From: Mesorhizobium ventifaucium
GTDB taxonomy: Bacteria; Pseudomonadota; Alphaproteobacteria; Rhizobiales; Rhizobiaceae
Direction: 5' to 3'
DNA: 64,000 bases
Assembly: GCF_935822925.1 (NCBI RefSeq)
Contig: NZ_CAKXZS010000078.1
Location: 114,056 to 178,055 of the forward strand
In this document: positions 1-7,921 of the stretch, one piece after another
Layout: each line of letters starts with the position of its first letter
Numbering within the stretch: position 1 is the first letter of the stretch
Translations under genes and position numbers: made by a program
The notes under the pieces: generated by a model
Told to the model about the DNA's origin: nothing
What the model saw: only the letters and a program-made list of their open reading frames with translations
Database searches by the model: none

Positions 1-530
1 TCGCGGCCGACCGCGTGCCGTTCCTGCGCCGGGGCTTGCTGCCGATCGGCAACATGGTGTCAGCGCTGCCGATCATCGGCGTGGCGCCGATCATGGTCAT
101 GTGGTTCGGCTTCGACTGGCAGTCTAAGGCCGCCGTCGTCATCATCATGACCTTTTTCCCGATGCTGGTGAATACCGTCGCCGGGCTTGCCGCCTCCGGC
201 CATATGGAACGCGACCTGATGCGCACCTATGCGTCGAGCTACTGGCAGACGCTGTTCAAGCTGCGGCTGCCGGCGGCAGCGCCCTTCATCTTCAACGCGC
301 TGAAGATCAATTCGACGCTGGCGCTGATCGGCGCCATCGTCGCGGAGTTCTTCGGCACGCCGGTGGTCGGCATGGGATTCCGGATTTCAACCGAAGTCGG
401 ACGGATGAACATCGATATGGTCTGGGCCGAAATCGCAGTTGCAGCACTTGCGGGTTCGGTCTTTTATGGCGTGGTCGCTCTTGTCGAGAGAGCAGTCACG
501 TTTTGGCATCCCTCTGTCCGTGGTGGATAG
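1..530 (+). CDS. ABC transporter permease, SsuC/TauC/ThiX type (5' truncated by window edge)
   Basis: This is the inner-membrane subunit of an ATP-driven importer of the nitrate/sulfonate/pyrimidine-precursor class. The reading frame is open from the first base, so the N-terminus lies outside the window. The visible 176 residues contain several hydrophobic segments and the cytoplasmic EAA-type loop (around GHMERDLMRTYASSYW, followed by LPAAAPFIFNALK) that docks on the ATPase. The next gene, 82 bp downstream, encodes an NMT1/THI5-like binding protein, which suggests a thiamine-pyrimidine, hydroxymethylpyrimidine or similar aromatic substrate. The substrate is inferred from that neighbour only. 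Confidence 0.9.
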   Translation, partial: AADRVPFLRRGLLPIGNMVSALPIIGVAPIMVMWFGFDWQSKAAVVIIMTFFPMLVNTVAGLAASGHMERDLMRTYASSYWQTLFKLRLPAAAPFIFNALKINSTLALIGAIVAEFFGTPVVGMGFRISTEVGRMNIDMVWAEIAVAALAGSVFYGVVALVERAVTFWHPSVRGG

Positions 531-612
531 GGCGGTGGCGGGTTTGGCATCAGGGGCTGGATTGAAGGCCCTGATCCTAAAAGGGTGAACACTTAACTTC
601 AGAGGGTAAAAC

Positions 613-1584
613 ATGAAAAGACTTGTTGTTTCGATGCTGGCCGGCGCGATGTCGCTTGCCGCGCTTCAGGCGATGGCCGCAGACAAGGTGACGCTGCAGC
701 TGAAATGGGTCACGCAGGCCCAGTTTGCCGGCTACTACGTCGCCAAGGACAAGGGGTTCTATGAGGCCGAAGGTCTCGACGTCGAGATCAAGCCGGGCGG
801 TCCCGACATCGCGCCCGAGCAGGTGATCGCCGGTGGCGGCGCCGACGTCATCGTCGACTGGATGGGCGGCGCGCTGGCCGCACGCGAAAAGGGGGTGCCG
901 CTGGTCAATATCGCCCAGCCGTTCAAGAAGGCCGGCATGCAGCTGGTCTGCCCGAAGGACGGCCCGGTCAAGACCGAAGCCGACTTCAAGGGCCATACGC
1001 TCGGCGTCTGGTTCTTCGGCAACGAGTATCCGTTCTACGCCTGGATGAACAAGCTCGGCCTGAAGACCGACGGCGGCCCGGACGGCGTCACCGTGCTGAA
1101 GCAGAGTTTCGACGTGCAGCCGCTGATCCAGAAGCAGGCGGATTGCATTTCGGTCATGACCTACAACGAATACTGGCAGCTCATCGATGCCGGCTACAAG
1201 CCGGAAGAGCTGATCGTGTTCAACTACTCGGCCATGGGCAACGACCTGCTTGAGGACGGGCTCTATGCCTTGGAGGACAAGCTCAACGATCCGGCCTTTG
1301 AGGACAAGATGGTGCGTTTCGTGCGCGCCTCGATGAAGGGCTGGAAATACGCCGTCGACAATTCCGACGAGGCGGCCGGCATCGTCATGGACAATGGCGG
1401 CCAGGACGAGAACCACCAGAAGCGCATGATGGGCGAAGTCGCCAAGCTGATCGACAATGCCGACGGCAAGCTCGACCCGGCGACCTACGCGCGCACCGCC
1501 AAGGCGCTGCTCGACCAGAAGATTATCACCAAGGAGCCGACCGGCGCCTACACGACCGCCATCACCGACAAAGCCATCAAGTAA
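613..1584 (+). CDS. ABC transporter substrate-binding protein, NMT1/THI5-like family
   Basis: This is a periplasmic binding protein of 323 residues. A Sec signal peptide (MKRLVVSMLAGAMS through ALQAMA, cleavage near residue 22) leads into the family's opening strand VTLQLKWVTQAQFAGYYVAK, where the GYYVA segment is typical of the NMT1/THI5-like fold used for pyrimidine precursors, riboflavin and nitrate/sulfonate ligands. The GAGGG Shine-Dalgarno 6 nt before the ATG supports the start. It forms one unit with the permease upstream; no ATPase gene follows, so that gene is probably upstream of the window. The stop codon lies in a short tandem duplication (see findings). The ligand cannot be decided from sequence alone. 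Confidence 0.9.
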   Translation: MKRLVVSMLAGAMSLAALQAMAADKVTLQLKWVTQAQFAGYYVAKDKGFYEAEGLDVEIKPGGPDIAPEQVIAGGGADVIVDWMGGALAAREKGVPLVNIAQPFKKAGMQLVCPKDGPVKTEADFKGHTLGVWFFGNEYPFYAWMNKLGLKTDGGPDGVTVLKQSFDVQPLIQKQADCISVMTYNEYWQLIDAGYKPEELIVFNYSAMGNDLLEDGLYALEDKLNDPAFEDKMVRFVRASMKGWKYAVDNSDEAAGIVMDNGGQDENHQKRMMGEVAKLIDNADGKLDPATYARTAKALLDQKIITKEPTGAYTTAITDKAIK

Positions 1585-1618
1585 CGGCCATCAAGTAGGC
1601 GATCAAGTAGGCGATCGA
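1576..1618 (+). repeat. Short tandem duplication over the stop codon of the binding-protein gene
   Basis: The segment ATCAAGTA occurs three times (starting near 1577, 1591 and 1603), twice followed by GGCG. The first copy carries the last Lys codon and TAA stop of the binding protein. It looks like slippage duplication of the gene end rather than a functional site. Confidence 0.6.
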
Positions 1619-1775
1619 CGGGGGCTCGGGGCTGCAATTCGAAAAGGTGGCGGGCGACTGCCCCTTTTTGCGTGGGATGTAAAATAGCCGTTATTGGTGG
1701 AAACATCCGCTCGCCACAACCGTTGTTGCGGTGCATCCAGCTTCAGCGGATGTCATCGCCACAACGGAGATTTCC

Positions 1776-2225
1776 ATGCGCATGCAATCCTTCTCGCCGA
1801 TGCTTTCGGCGCTGGCCGTTTCGGCTTCCTTCCTGTGCGCTTCACCGGCCTTGGCCGATATGATGAAGATGAAGGCGACGCTCGATGGCGCTCAGCAGAA
1901 TCCGCCCATCACCACGGAAGGCAAAGGTACCGCAGCTCTCGTCTTCGACACCGCCACGAAACAGCTCACCTGGAACGTGACGTATTCAGGTCTCAGCGGC
2001 CCGGCTACGGCCGGACATATTCACGGTCCGGCGGCAAAGGGTGAAAATGCCGGCGTCGCCGTCCCGTTCAAGGGCGCTCCGAAAAGCCCGTTCAAAGGGG
2101 CGGCGATTCTGACCGACGCGCAGGCTGCCGACCTGATGGCCGGCAAATATTACATCAACATCCATACGGCGGCCCACAAGGACGGCGAGATCCGCGGACA
2201 GATCGAGAAGGCGGCTACGATGTAG
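1776..2225 (+). CDS. CHRD-domain secreted protein
   Basis: This predicted exported protein of 149 residues has a signal peptide ending near ALADMM and then a single CHRD domain covering most of the mature chain. The family hallmarks are visible: the opening LDGAQQNPP, the middle GHIHGPA, and the closing NIHTAAHKDGEIRGQI. CHRD domains occur in chordin and in many small bacterial periplasmic proteins; their bacterial role is not established. I chose the ATG at 1776 because ACGGAGA lies 5 nt upstream and the signal peptide begins there. An in-frame GTG at 1731 would add 15 residues ahead of the signal peptide. Confidence 0.85.
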   Translation: MRMQSFSPMLSALAVSASFLCASPALADMMKMKATLDGAQQNPPITTEGKGTAALVFDTATKQLTWNVTYSGLSGPATAGHIHGPAAKGENAGVAVPFKGAPKSPFKGAAILTDAQAADLMAGKYYINIHTAAHKDGEIRGQIEKAATM

Positions 2226-2278
2226 CGCAACGTCGCCGGAGGGAGCGCTGCATTAGCCTGTCGAAGTTTGCGGGACAG

Positions 2279-2445
2279 CGCCCCCCTCTGTCCTACCGGA
2301 CATCTCCCCCACTTGGGGGGAGATCGGCAGCTTCATAGCCCTGCCTTTCCTCCAACGTTGAAAATTGGCGAAAGCAATTGTGACATCCGATCTCCCCCCT
2401 TGAGGGACCCTTGAGGGGGAGATGCCCGGCAGGGGAGAGGGGGCG
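2279..2445. repeat. Palindromic intergenic element with long inverted ends (MITE-like)
   Basis: The left arm (2279-2326) runs from a C-rich CTCTGTCCTACCGGACATCT segment to GGGGAGATCGG. The right arm (2387-2445) is its imperfect reverse complement, with a small internal duplication of TTGAGGG. The core of about 60 bp is unrelated. It fills most of the 249-bp gap between two convergent genes and contains no credible coding sequence. I recognise it as a repeat type common in Mesorhizobium intergenic regions; copy number could not be counted. Confidence 0.75.
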
Positions 2446-2474
2446 CGAAGGAACTCGGCCTATGCCTCTGGCGC

Positions 2475-4124
2475 TCAGGCCCTTTCCCGTATCTGGGTCA
2501 TCGTCCGAGTCGGCGTGATCGCCTCGGGGTCGAGCCTGATCTCGACGATCGACGGCTTGCCGCTGGCGCGCGCACGTTCGAAGGCCGGCGCGAAATCGGC
2601 CGTCTTCTCGACGGTTTCGCCATGGCCGCCATAGGCGCGGGCGAGCGCCGCGAAGTCGGGATTCTTCAGGTCGGTGGCGACGACGCGGCCCGGATACTCA
2701 CGCTCCTGATGCATGCGGATGGTGCCGTAGATGCCATTGTTGACGACAACGACGATGATCGGCAGATCGTACTGCACGGCGGTGGCGAATTCTTGGCCGT
2801 TCATCAGGAAGCAGCCGTCGCCGGCAAAGGCGATCACGTCGCGCTCGGGAAATAATTCCTTGGCGGCGACCGCTGCCGGCGTGCCGTAGCCCATTGAGCC
2901 GGAGGTCGGTGCTGCCTGCGTGGCAAAGCGGCGGGAACGGTGGAAGCGGTGCACCCAGGTGGCGTAGTTGCCGGCGCCGTTGGTGAGGATCGCATCGTCG
3001 GGCAGCATTTTTTCGAGATAGTCCATGATCGGCCCCATCTGGACGGCGCCGGGACCGCTGTCGGGCGGTGTCGACCAGTCGAGATAGGCGGCGTGCAGCT
3101 TCGGTGTTTCATCCGCCCAGAACGGCGTGGCGGCCGGCGTGCGCCCGGCAAAGGCTTCGACGAAGGCGGACGGCGAGGCGTTGATCGCCAGCGTCGGCCG
3201 GTAGACGCGGCCGAGCTCGCCGGCGTCGGCATGGACATGGACCAGCGACTGGTCGGGGTAGGGGCTCTTCAGCAGCGTGTAGTCGGAGGACGGCATCTCG
3301 CCCATGCGGCCGCCGATCAGCAGCACGAGGTCGGCCTGCTTGATGGCGGTCGCCAGCTTCGGGTTGATGCCGATGCCGACATCGCCCGCGTAGTTCGGGT
3401 GGAGATGATCGAACAGCATCTGGCGGCGAAAGGAGCAGCCGACCGGCAGCGACCAGGCTTCGGCGATCGTCCGCATCCGCGCCACGGCCTCCGCATCCCA
3501 GCGCGTGCCGCCGAGGATGACGAAGGGGCGCTTTGCCTTGTTGAGAAACTTTTCCAGCGCATCAAGCTCGGCCGCGCCCGGCCGCGTTTCGACCGGCGTG
3601 TGGGGCAGGGCTTCCGGCGCTTCAGCTAGGCTGGTCAGCATGTCTTCAGGCAGCGAGATGACGACCGGGCCGGGACGGCCGGACGTCGCCACCGCGAAGG
3701 CGCGGGTGACGAATTCGGGAATGCGCGCGGCGTCGTCGATCTCGACGACCCATTTGGCGATGTCGCCGAAGAACCTGGCGTAGTCGACCTCTTGAAAAGC
3801 CTCGCGCTGCTTGGCGTGGCTGGCGACCTGGCCGATGAACAGGATGACGGGCACCGAATCCTGCATGGCGATGTGGATTCCGGCCGAGGCGTTGGTGGCG
3901 CCGGGGCCGCGGGTGACGAAGCAGATGCCAGGCTTTCCGGTCAGGCGGCCATGGCAGTCGGCCATCATCGCGGCACCGCCTTCCTGGCGGCAGACGATGG
4001 TGCGGATCGTCGAATCGTGCAGAGCGTCGAGCACCGCAAGATAGGATTCCCCGGGCACGCAATAGATGCGGTCGGTGCCGTTGGCTTCGAGCGCATCGAC
4101 GATCAGTTGTCCGCCGGTCTTCAT
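2475..4124 (-). CDS. Thiamine pyrophosphate-dependent enzyme, acetolactate synthase-like
   Basis: This is a 549-residue enzyme of the large ThDP-dependent decarboxylase/synthase superfamily. The N-terminal Pyr domain carries CVPGESYLAVLDAL and the conserved glutamate (Glu48, in CRQEGGAAMM) that activates ThDP. A central domain follows (about 190-320), then a C-terminal PP domain with GDGCFLMNGQE ending in VVVVNN, the Mg/ThDP diphosphate motif. The start overlaps the stop of the upstream CaiB/BaiF gene by 4 bases. A ThDP enzyme paired with a CoA-transferase recalls the oxalyl-CoA decarboxylase/formyl-CoA transferase pair, but this chain reads as a generic acetolactate-synthase-like enzyme, so the substrate is unknown. 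Confidence 0.88.
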   Translation of the reverse strand: MKTGGQLIVDALEANGTDRIYCVPGESYLAVLDALHDSTIRTIVCRQEGGAAMMADCHGRLTGKPGICFVTRGPGATNASAGIHIAMQDSVPVILFIGQVASHAKQREAFQEVDYARFFGDIAKWVVEIDDAARIPEFVTRAFAVATSGRPGPVVISLPEDMLTSLAEAPEALPHTPVETRPGAAELDALEKFLNKAKRPFVILGGTRWDAEAVARMRTIAEAWSLPVGCSFRRQMLFDHLHPNYAGDVGIGINPKLATAIKQADLVLLIGGRMGEMPSSDYTLLKSPYPDQSLVHVHADAGELGRVYRPTLAINASPSAFVEAFAGRTPAATPFWADETPKLHAAYLDWSTPPDSGPGAVQMGPIMDYLEKMLPDDAILTNGAGNYATWVHRFHRSRRFATQAAPTSGSMGYGTPAAVAAKELFPERDVIAFAGDGCFLMNGQEFATAVQYDLPIIVVVVNNGIYGTIRMHQEREYPGRVVATDLKNPDFAALARAYGGHGETVEKTADFAPAFERARASGKPSIVEIRLDPEAITPTRTMTQIRERA

Positions 4125-5296
4125 TTTCCTGACCTCTCCAGTTCGGCAAGGATTTCTTCGGTGTGTTCGCCGAGACGCGGCGAGGGCCGCTCATAGACCA
4201 GCGGCGTGCCCGACATGACCATCGGCGCGCGCACCGAGGGCAACAGATTGCCATGGCCGTCGTCGAGGTCGAGCCGCATGCCGCGCGCGATGGTCTGCGG
4301 GTCTGCGAACATCTCGCCGATCGTGTTGATCGGGCTGGCGGGCACGCCTGCCGCCTCCAGTTTGGCCAGCAGCGGATCGCGATCGAGGGTTTTTAGCGCC
4401 TCGATTATATGCTCGCGCAGCTTCGCCCGGTTGGCGACCCGGGCGGGGTTGGTGGCGAAATCGGGGTCGGATGGCAGGTCGCCCAAGCCGACGGCCGCGC
4501 AGAATTTGGCGAACTGGCCGTCATTGCCGATGGCCAGGATGATATGGCCATCCTTGACCGGCACCACGTCGTAGGGCGCGATGTTCATATGCGCGTTGCC
4601 CATCTGCACCGGCGATTTTCCCGAGACCAGATAGTTGAGGTTCTGGTTGCCGAGCGCCGAGATCTGGCTGTCGTAGAGCGCCATGTCGATATGCTGGCCT
4701 TCGCCGGTCTTCTCGGCATGGCGAAGTGCGGCCTGGATGGCGATCACCGAATACAGGCCGGTGAAAATGTCCGAAATGGCGACACCGGCCTTTTGCGGCT
4801 CGCGGCCAGCCTCACCGGTGATCGACATCATGCCGGCCATGCCCTGGATGATGAAGTCATAGCCGGCGCGCGGCGCATAGGGCCCGTCCTGGCCGAAGCC
4901 GGTGATCGAGCAATAGACCAGCCGCGGGTTGATTTCCCCGAGGCTCTCATAGTCGAGGCCGTATTTCTTCAGCCCGCTGAGCTTGAAGTTCTCGATCAGC
5001 ACGTCCGATGTCGCGGCCAGCCGGCGCACGGTCTCGGCGCCGTTGGGCGTCGAGAAATCGATGGCGATGGAGCGCTTGCCGCGATTGCAGGAATGGTAAT
5101 AGGCGGCCGAAAGGTTTTCGCCGTCATGGCTCATGACGAAGGGCGGACCCCATTTGCGGGTGTCGTCGCCGCCATCCGGGCTCTCGACCTTGATCACGTC
5201 GGCGCCGAGATCGGCGAGCAGTTGCCCGGCCCACGGTCCGGCCAGGATGCGGGCGAGCTCGATTACGCGGACGCCTTTCAGCGGAGGCTCAGTCAT
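4121..5296 (-). CDS. CaiB/BaiF (family III) CoA-transferase
   Basis: Family III enzymes move CoA between carboxylic acids through an aspartyl-CoA anhydride. This 391-residue chain starts with the typical LKGVRVIELARILAGPWAGQ and contains GADVIKVE. The likely catalytic aspartate is Asp176 (in AISDIFTGLYS), matching the position of Asp169 in formyl-CoA transferase. It is the first gene of a two-gene minus-strand unit with the ThDP enzyme (4-base overlap, ATGA). The acid substrate is not evident. The alpha/beta hydrolase begins 97 bp upstream on the same strand and may or may not be co-transcribed. Confidence 0.9.
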   Translation of the reverse strand: MTEPPLKGVRVIELARILAGPWAGQLLADLGADVIKVESPDGGDDTRKWGPPFVMSHDGENLSAAYYHSCNRGKRSIAIDFSTPNGAETVRRLAATSDVLIENFKLSGLKKYGLDYESLGEINPRLVYCSITGFGQDGPYAPRAGYDFIIQGMAGMMSITGEAGREPQKAGVAISDIFTGLYSVIAIQAALRHAEKTGEGQHIDMALYDSQISALGNQNLNYLVSGKSPVQMGNAHMNIAPYDVVPVKDGHIILAIGNDGQFAKFCAAVGLGDLPSDPDFATNPARVANRAKLREHIIEALKTLDRDPLLAKLEAAGVPASPINTIGEMFADPQTIARGMRLDLDDGHGNLLPSVRAPMVMSGTPLVYERPSPRLGEHTEEILAELERSGK

Positions 5297-5393
5297 GGAT
5301 CACCGTGATTGATCGAAAGCGCAGCGTGTATCAATCCCGCGTGATGCTGTCACGGTTCTTGCAATGGGCCAAACCCGATCTTGTCGATGTCGA

Positions 5394-6329
5394 TCATGGT
5401 TGTTTCAGCACGCTGTCGGCCCATGCGGCGAAATCGTCCATGATTTTATCTCGATTCACCTCGTTCAGACTTTCGTGGCGGGTCTCGGCGTAAACCTTTG
5501 AAACGAGATTCGAAAAACCCATCCTGTGCAGGCGGCGAGCGAGATGGCTGACCGCCTTGCCGCCGTCGGTGGCGGGGTCCTTTTCGCCGCCGACCAGGCA
5601 GATCGGAAGCGTCTTGCGGATACCGGAAAAATTAATGTCGTCGGCACCATCGAAGACGAACCCGAACAGGTCGCGCCACAGCGACACCGAGGCATCCCAG
5701 CCGCAGAGCGGGTCGGCGATGTATTTATCGACTTCGGCTGCGTCGCGCGACAGCCAGTCGAACGGCGTACGATGATCGGGGACGGCCTTGCCCCAGGCCT
5801 GGAAGGTCAGTCTCGGCAGCATGCGCGACGGCATGTCGGAGCCGAGCCGGAATTTTTCCCAGGCCAGGATGATTTGCGCGGCACGGCCGGCCAGCCCGGC
5901 GGAAAAATTAGCGTTCCAGATGGAGGCGGCGTGCAGCCGGCTCGAATGATGAAGCATGAAATTCAGCGCGACGAGGCCGCCCATGGAATGGCCGAAGACG
6001 ATGACGGGCAGGCTGGGATGGTCGTCGGCGATCAGGTCATGCACCGCCGCGACATCGGCGATGACCTTGGCGCCGCCATCCACTTTGGCGAATGTGCCGA
6101 GCGGAGCGTCTGGCGCCTTGGTTGCGCCATGGCCGCGATGGTCATGGGCATAGACATGGAAGCCGCACTCGCCCAGAAAGGTAGCGAAGCGGACATAGCG
6201 CGCCGCGTGTTCGGCCAGTCCGTGATTGATCTGGACGACTGCGCGCGGGCGGCCCTCGGCGCGTTTCACGTAAAGGTTGAGCGCCGCACCGGTCGGCGAT
6301 CGGAGCACGCGCTGCTGGCTGAATGACAT
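5394..6329 (-). CDS. Alpha/beta hydrolase, monoacylglycerol-lipase/lysophospholipase type
   Basis: This 311-residue serine hydrolase has no signal peptide. The oxyanion segment is INHGLAEHAARY (36-45), the nucleophile elbow is GHSMGG with Ser115, a candidate acid is the Asp in GGEKDPATDGG, and the candidate histidine is in ETRHESLNEVNRD near the C-terminus. The HDHRGHG segment and overall length fit the PldB/monoglyceride lipase (Hydrolase_4) group, which cleaves acylglycerols or lysophospholipids. It is transcribed divergently from the RNase T2 gene. Substrate specificity is an inference from family only. Confidence 0.88.
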   Translation of the reverse strand: MSFSQQRVLRSPTGAALNLYVKRAEGRPRAVVQINHGLAEHAARYVRFATFLGECGFHVYAHDHRGHGATKAPDAPLGTFAKVDGGAKVIADVAAVHDLIADDHPSLPVIVFGHSMGGLVALNFMLHHSSRLHAASIWNANFSAGLAGRAAQIILAWEKFRLGSDMPSRMLPRLTFQAWGKAVPDHRTPFDWLSRDAAEVDKYIADPLCGWDASVSLWRDLFGFVFDGADDINFSGIRKTLPICLVGGEKDPATDGGKAVSHLARRLHRMGFSNLVSKVYAETRHESLNEVNRDKIMDDFAAWADSVLKQP

Positions 6330-6530
6330 TGTCGCTTCGTCTCCAACGCGTCTTTTGCGCCTGCCAACATTTGTGTGCGCCGACGCCGGTTTTGCGTCAA
6401 TCCGTTGGCGGTGTTACGCACCGCTGTTCTTGCGTCGCAACGAGGAGCATCGCAATTCTGACATCGAGAATTTGCTACCAAGAGAGGGCGGCAGTCTGTT
6501 GCCGCAGCACTTTGCAACCGGGGAGTACCC

Positions 6531-7553
6531 ATGCGTACGCTGACAGGCCTTGTTTTCGGATTGGCGCTTGCCGCCGCGCTAACGGGTGGTGCGCGGGCCG
6601 AGGTCAAGATGAGCGGCTCTTTCGTCGCCGACGCCACCTGCCTTGCGACCCAGGCCATCAGGAGCGGCAAGAATCCCGGTGATGTCTCGACCGATGCGGG
6701 ACAGAGCTACGAGCTTCTGGCTGGCAACAAGGATGCTCCCACGCACTATCTGATCCGCGTGCCGGGGGCCGATCCGGAGCGCCGCTGGGTGAAGGTCGAT
6801 TGCGGCCATGTTTCGGGTGGCAGCGCGTCCACGGAACCGGCAGCACCCGTGCCGGCCGACCGGGAGAAGCCTGCTGCGCCGGCTTCGGGAAAGCCCGAAC
6901 ATGTCCTCGCTCTGAGCTGGCAGCCGGCCTTTTGCGAAACCAAGCCCGGCAAGACCGAATGCAAGGCGCAGACCGCGGCCGGTTTTGAGGCGACGCATTT
7001 CACCTTGCATGGGCTGTGGCCGCAGCCGAACGGAAATTTCTATTGCCAGGTGGCAGCGGCCGACAAGGCGAACGACAATCCGGCGCGCTGGCAGGACCTG
7101 CCGCCGGTCGACCTTGAGCCGAGCACGCGGTTGGAGCTCGATCGGGTGATGCCAGGCACCGCATCCGCTCTCGACAGGCATGAGTGGATCAAGCATGGCA
7201 CCTGTTACGGCAAGAGCCAGCAGGCGTATTTTTCCGATGCGCTGAACCTGACGCGGGCGGCGAATGCGTCATCGGTGCGTGATCTTTTCACGCAAAAAAT
7301 TGGCCGGAATCTGACCTCCGACCAGATCCGCGCCGCCTTCGACAGTGCCTTTGGTCCCGGCGCCGGCGAGCGGGTTCGCGTCTCCTGCGTGAAGGATCCT
7401 TCGAGCGGTCGGCGGCTGATCGGCGAGCTGACGCTCGGCCTGAGCGGCCCGATTGGTCCGAACTCTTCGCTCAGTGAACTGTTGCTGGCATCAGTGCCGA
7501 CGAATAATGCCGGCTGTCCGAAAGGCATCGTCGATCCGATCGATTTCCAGTGA
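6531..7553 (+). CDS. Ribonuclease T2 family protein with extra N-terminal domain
   Basis: This is an exported endoribonuclease of 340 residues. A signal peptide ends at GGARA (residue 23). Residues 25-95 form a small separate domain with two cysteines (ATCLAT, VDCGHV), followed by a Pro/Ala-rich linker (about 97-122). The RNase T2 domain then carries both active-site segments: CAS I FTLHGLWP (His160) and CAS II HEWIKHGTC (His217, Glu218, His222). T2 enzymes cut single-stranded RNA through 2',3'-cyclic phosphates and in Gram-negatives are periplasmic. The N-terminal domain is an unusual addition whose role I cannot assign. Confidence 0.9.
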   Translation: MRTLTGLVFGLALAAALTGGARAEVKMSGSFVADATCLATQAIRSGKNPGDVSTDAGQSYELLAGNKDAPTHYLIRVPGADPERRWVKVDCGHVSGGSASTEPAAPVPADREKPAAPASGKPEHVLALSWQPAFCETKPGKTECKAQTAAGFEATHFTLHGLWPQPNGNFYCQVAAADKANDNPARWQDLPPVDLEPSTRLELDRVMPGTASALDRHEWIKHGTCYGKSQQAYFSDALNLTRAANASSVRDLFTQKIGRNLTSDQIRAAFDSAFGPGAGERVRVSCVKDPSSGRRLIGELTLGLSGPIGPNSSLSELLLASVPTNNAGCPKGIVDPIDFQ

Positions 7554-7921
7554 CACGCCGAGCCGGCGGGAGCCTATGCGCCGATGCCGCGCGCCGACCC
7601 AAGGTATGTTGATATTCAGGTGATGCCGGCGCGGTCCCTGCGCTTCCGCTGCTCAGCGTACCCGAAAGTACGCTCCGCTCCGGTTCTCGCAATCAACCAT
7701 TCTCGGCGCGGCCGGGCCTGAATCTCACCACAGCTTAGTTCGCGCGGTGAGGCTGTCGGCCACATGGCCGCCGGGTTCGCCGACGACGCGGTCGCGCCCG
7801 TCTCGGCCCGAAGACAAATCCGAAATGCCAAAACAGTTTGCCGTTCGGCGCGGCATCGCCTACATAGCGCGCAACTTCCATTCAATCCGACATTCCAGTC
7901 GACTTTTCGGGGAAAGCGCGC
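7554..7921. other. Gap between RNase T2 gene and ettA
   Basis: This 368-bp stretch holds no convincing gene. There is a small hairpin (GCGTAC stem, near 7657-7674) and a plausible ettA promoter: TTGCCG at 7838, a 17-bp spacer, then TACATA at 7861, which would leave a leader of about 50 nt before the GTG at 7922. Confidence 0.4.
7838..7866 (+). promoter_or_regulatory. Candidate sigma70-type promoter for ettA
   Basis: The -35 element TTGCCG (7838-7843) and -10 element TACATA (7861-7866) are separated by exactly 17 bp in the only sizeable gap before ettA. This is an inference from motif spacing alone. Confidence 0.35.
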
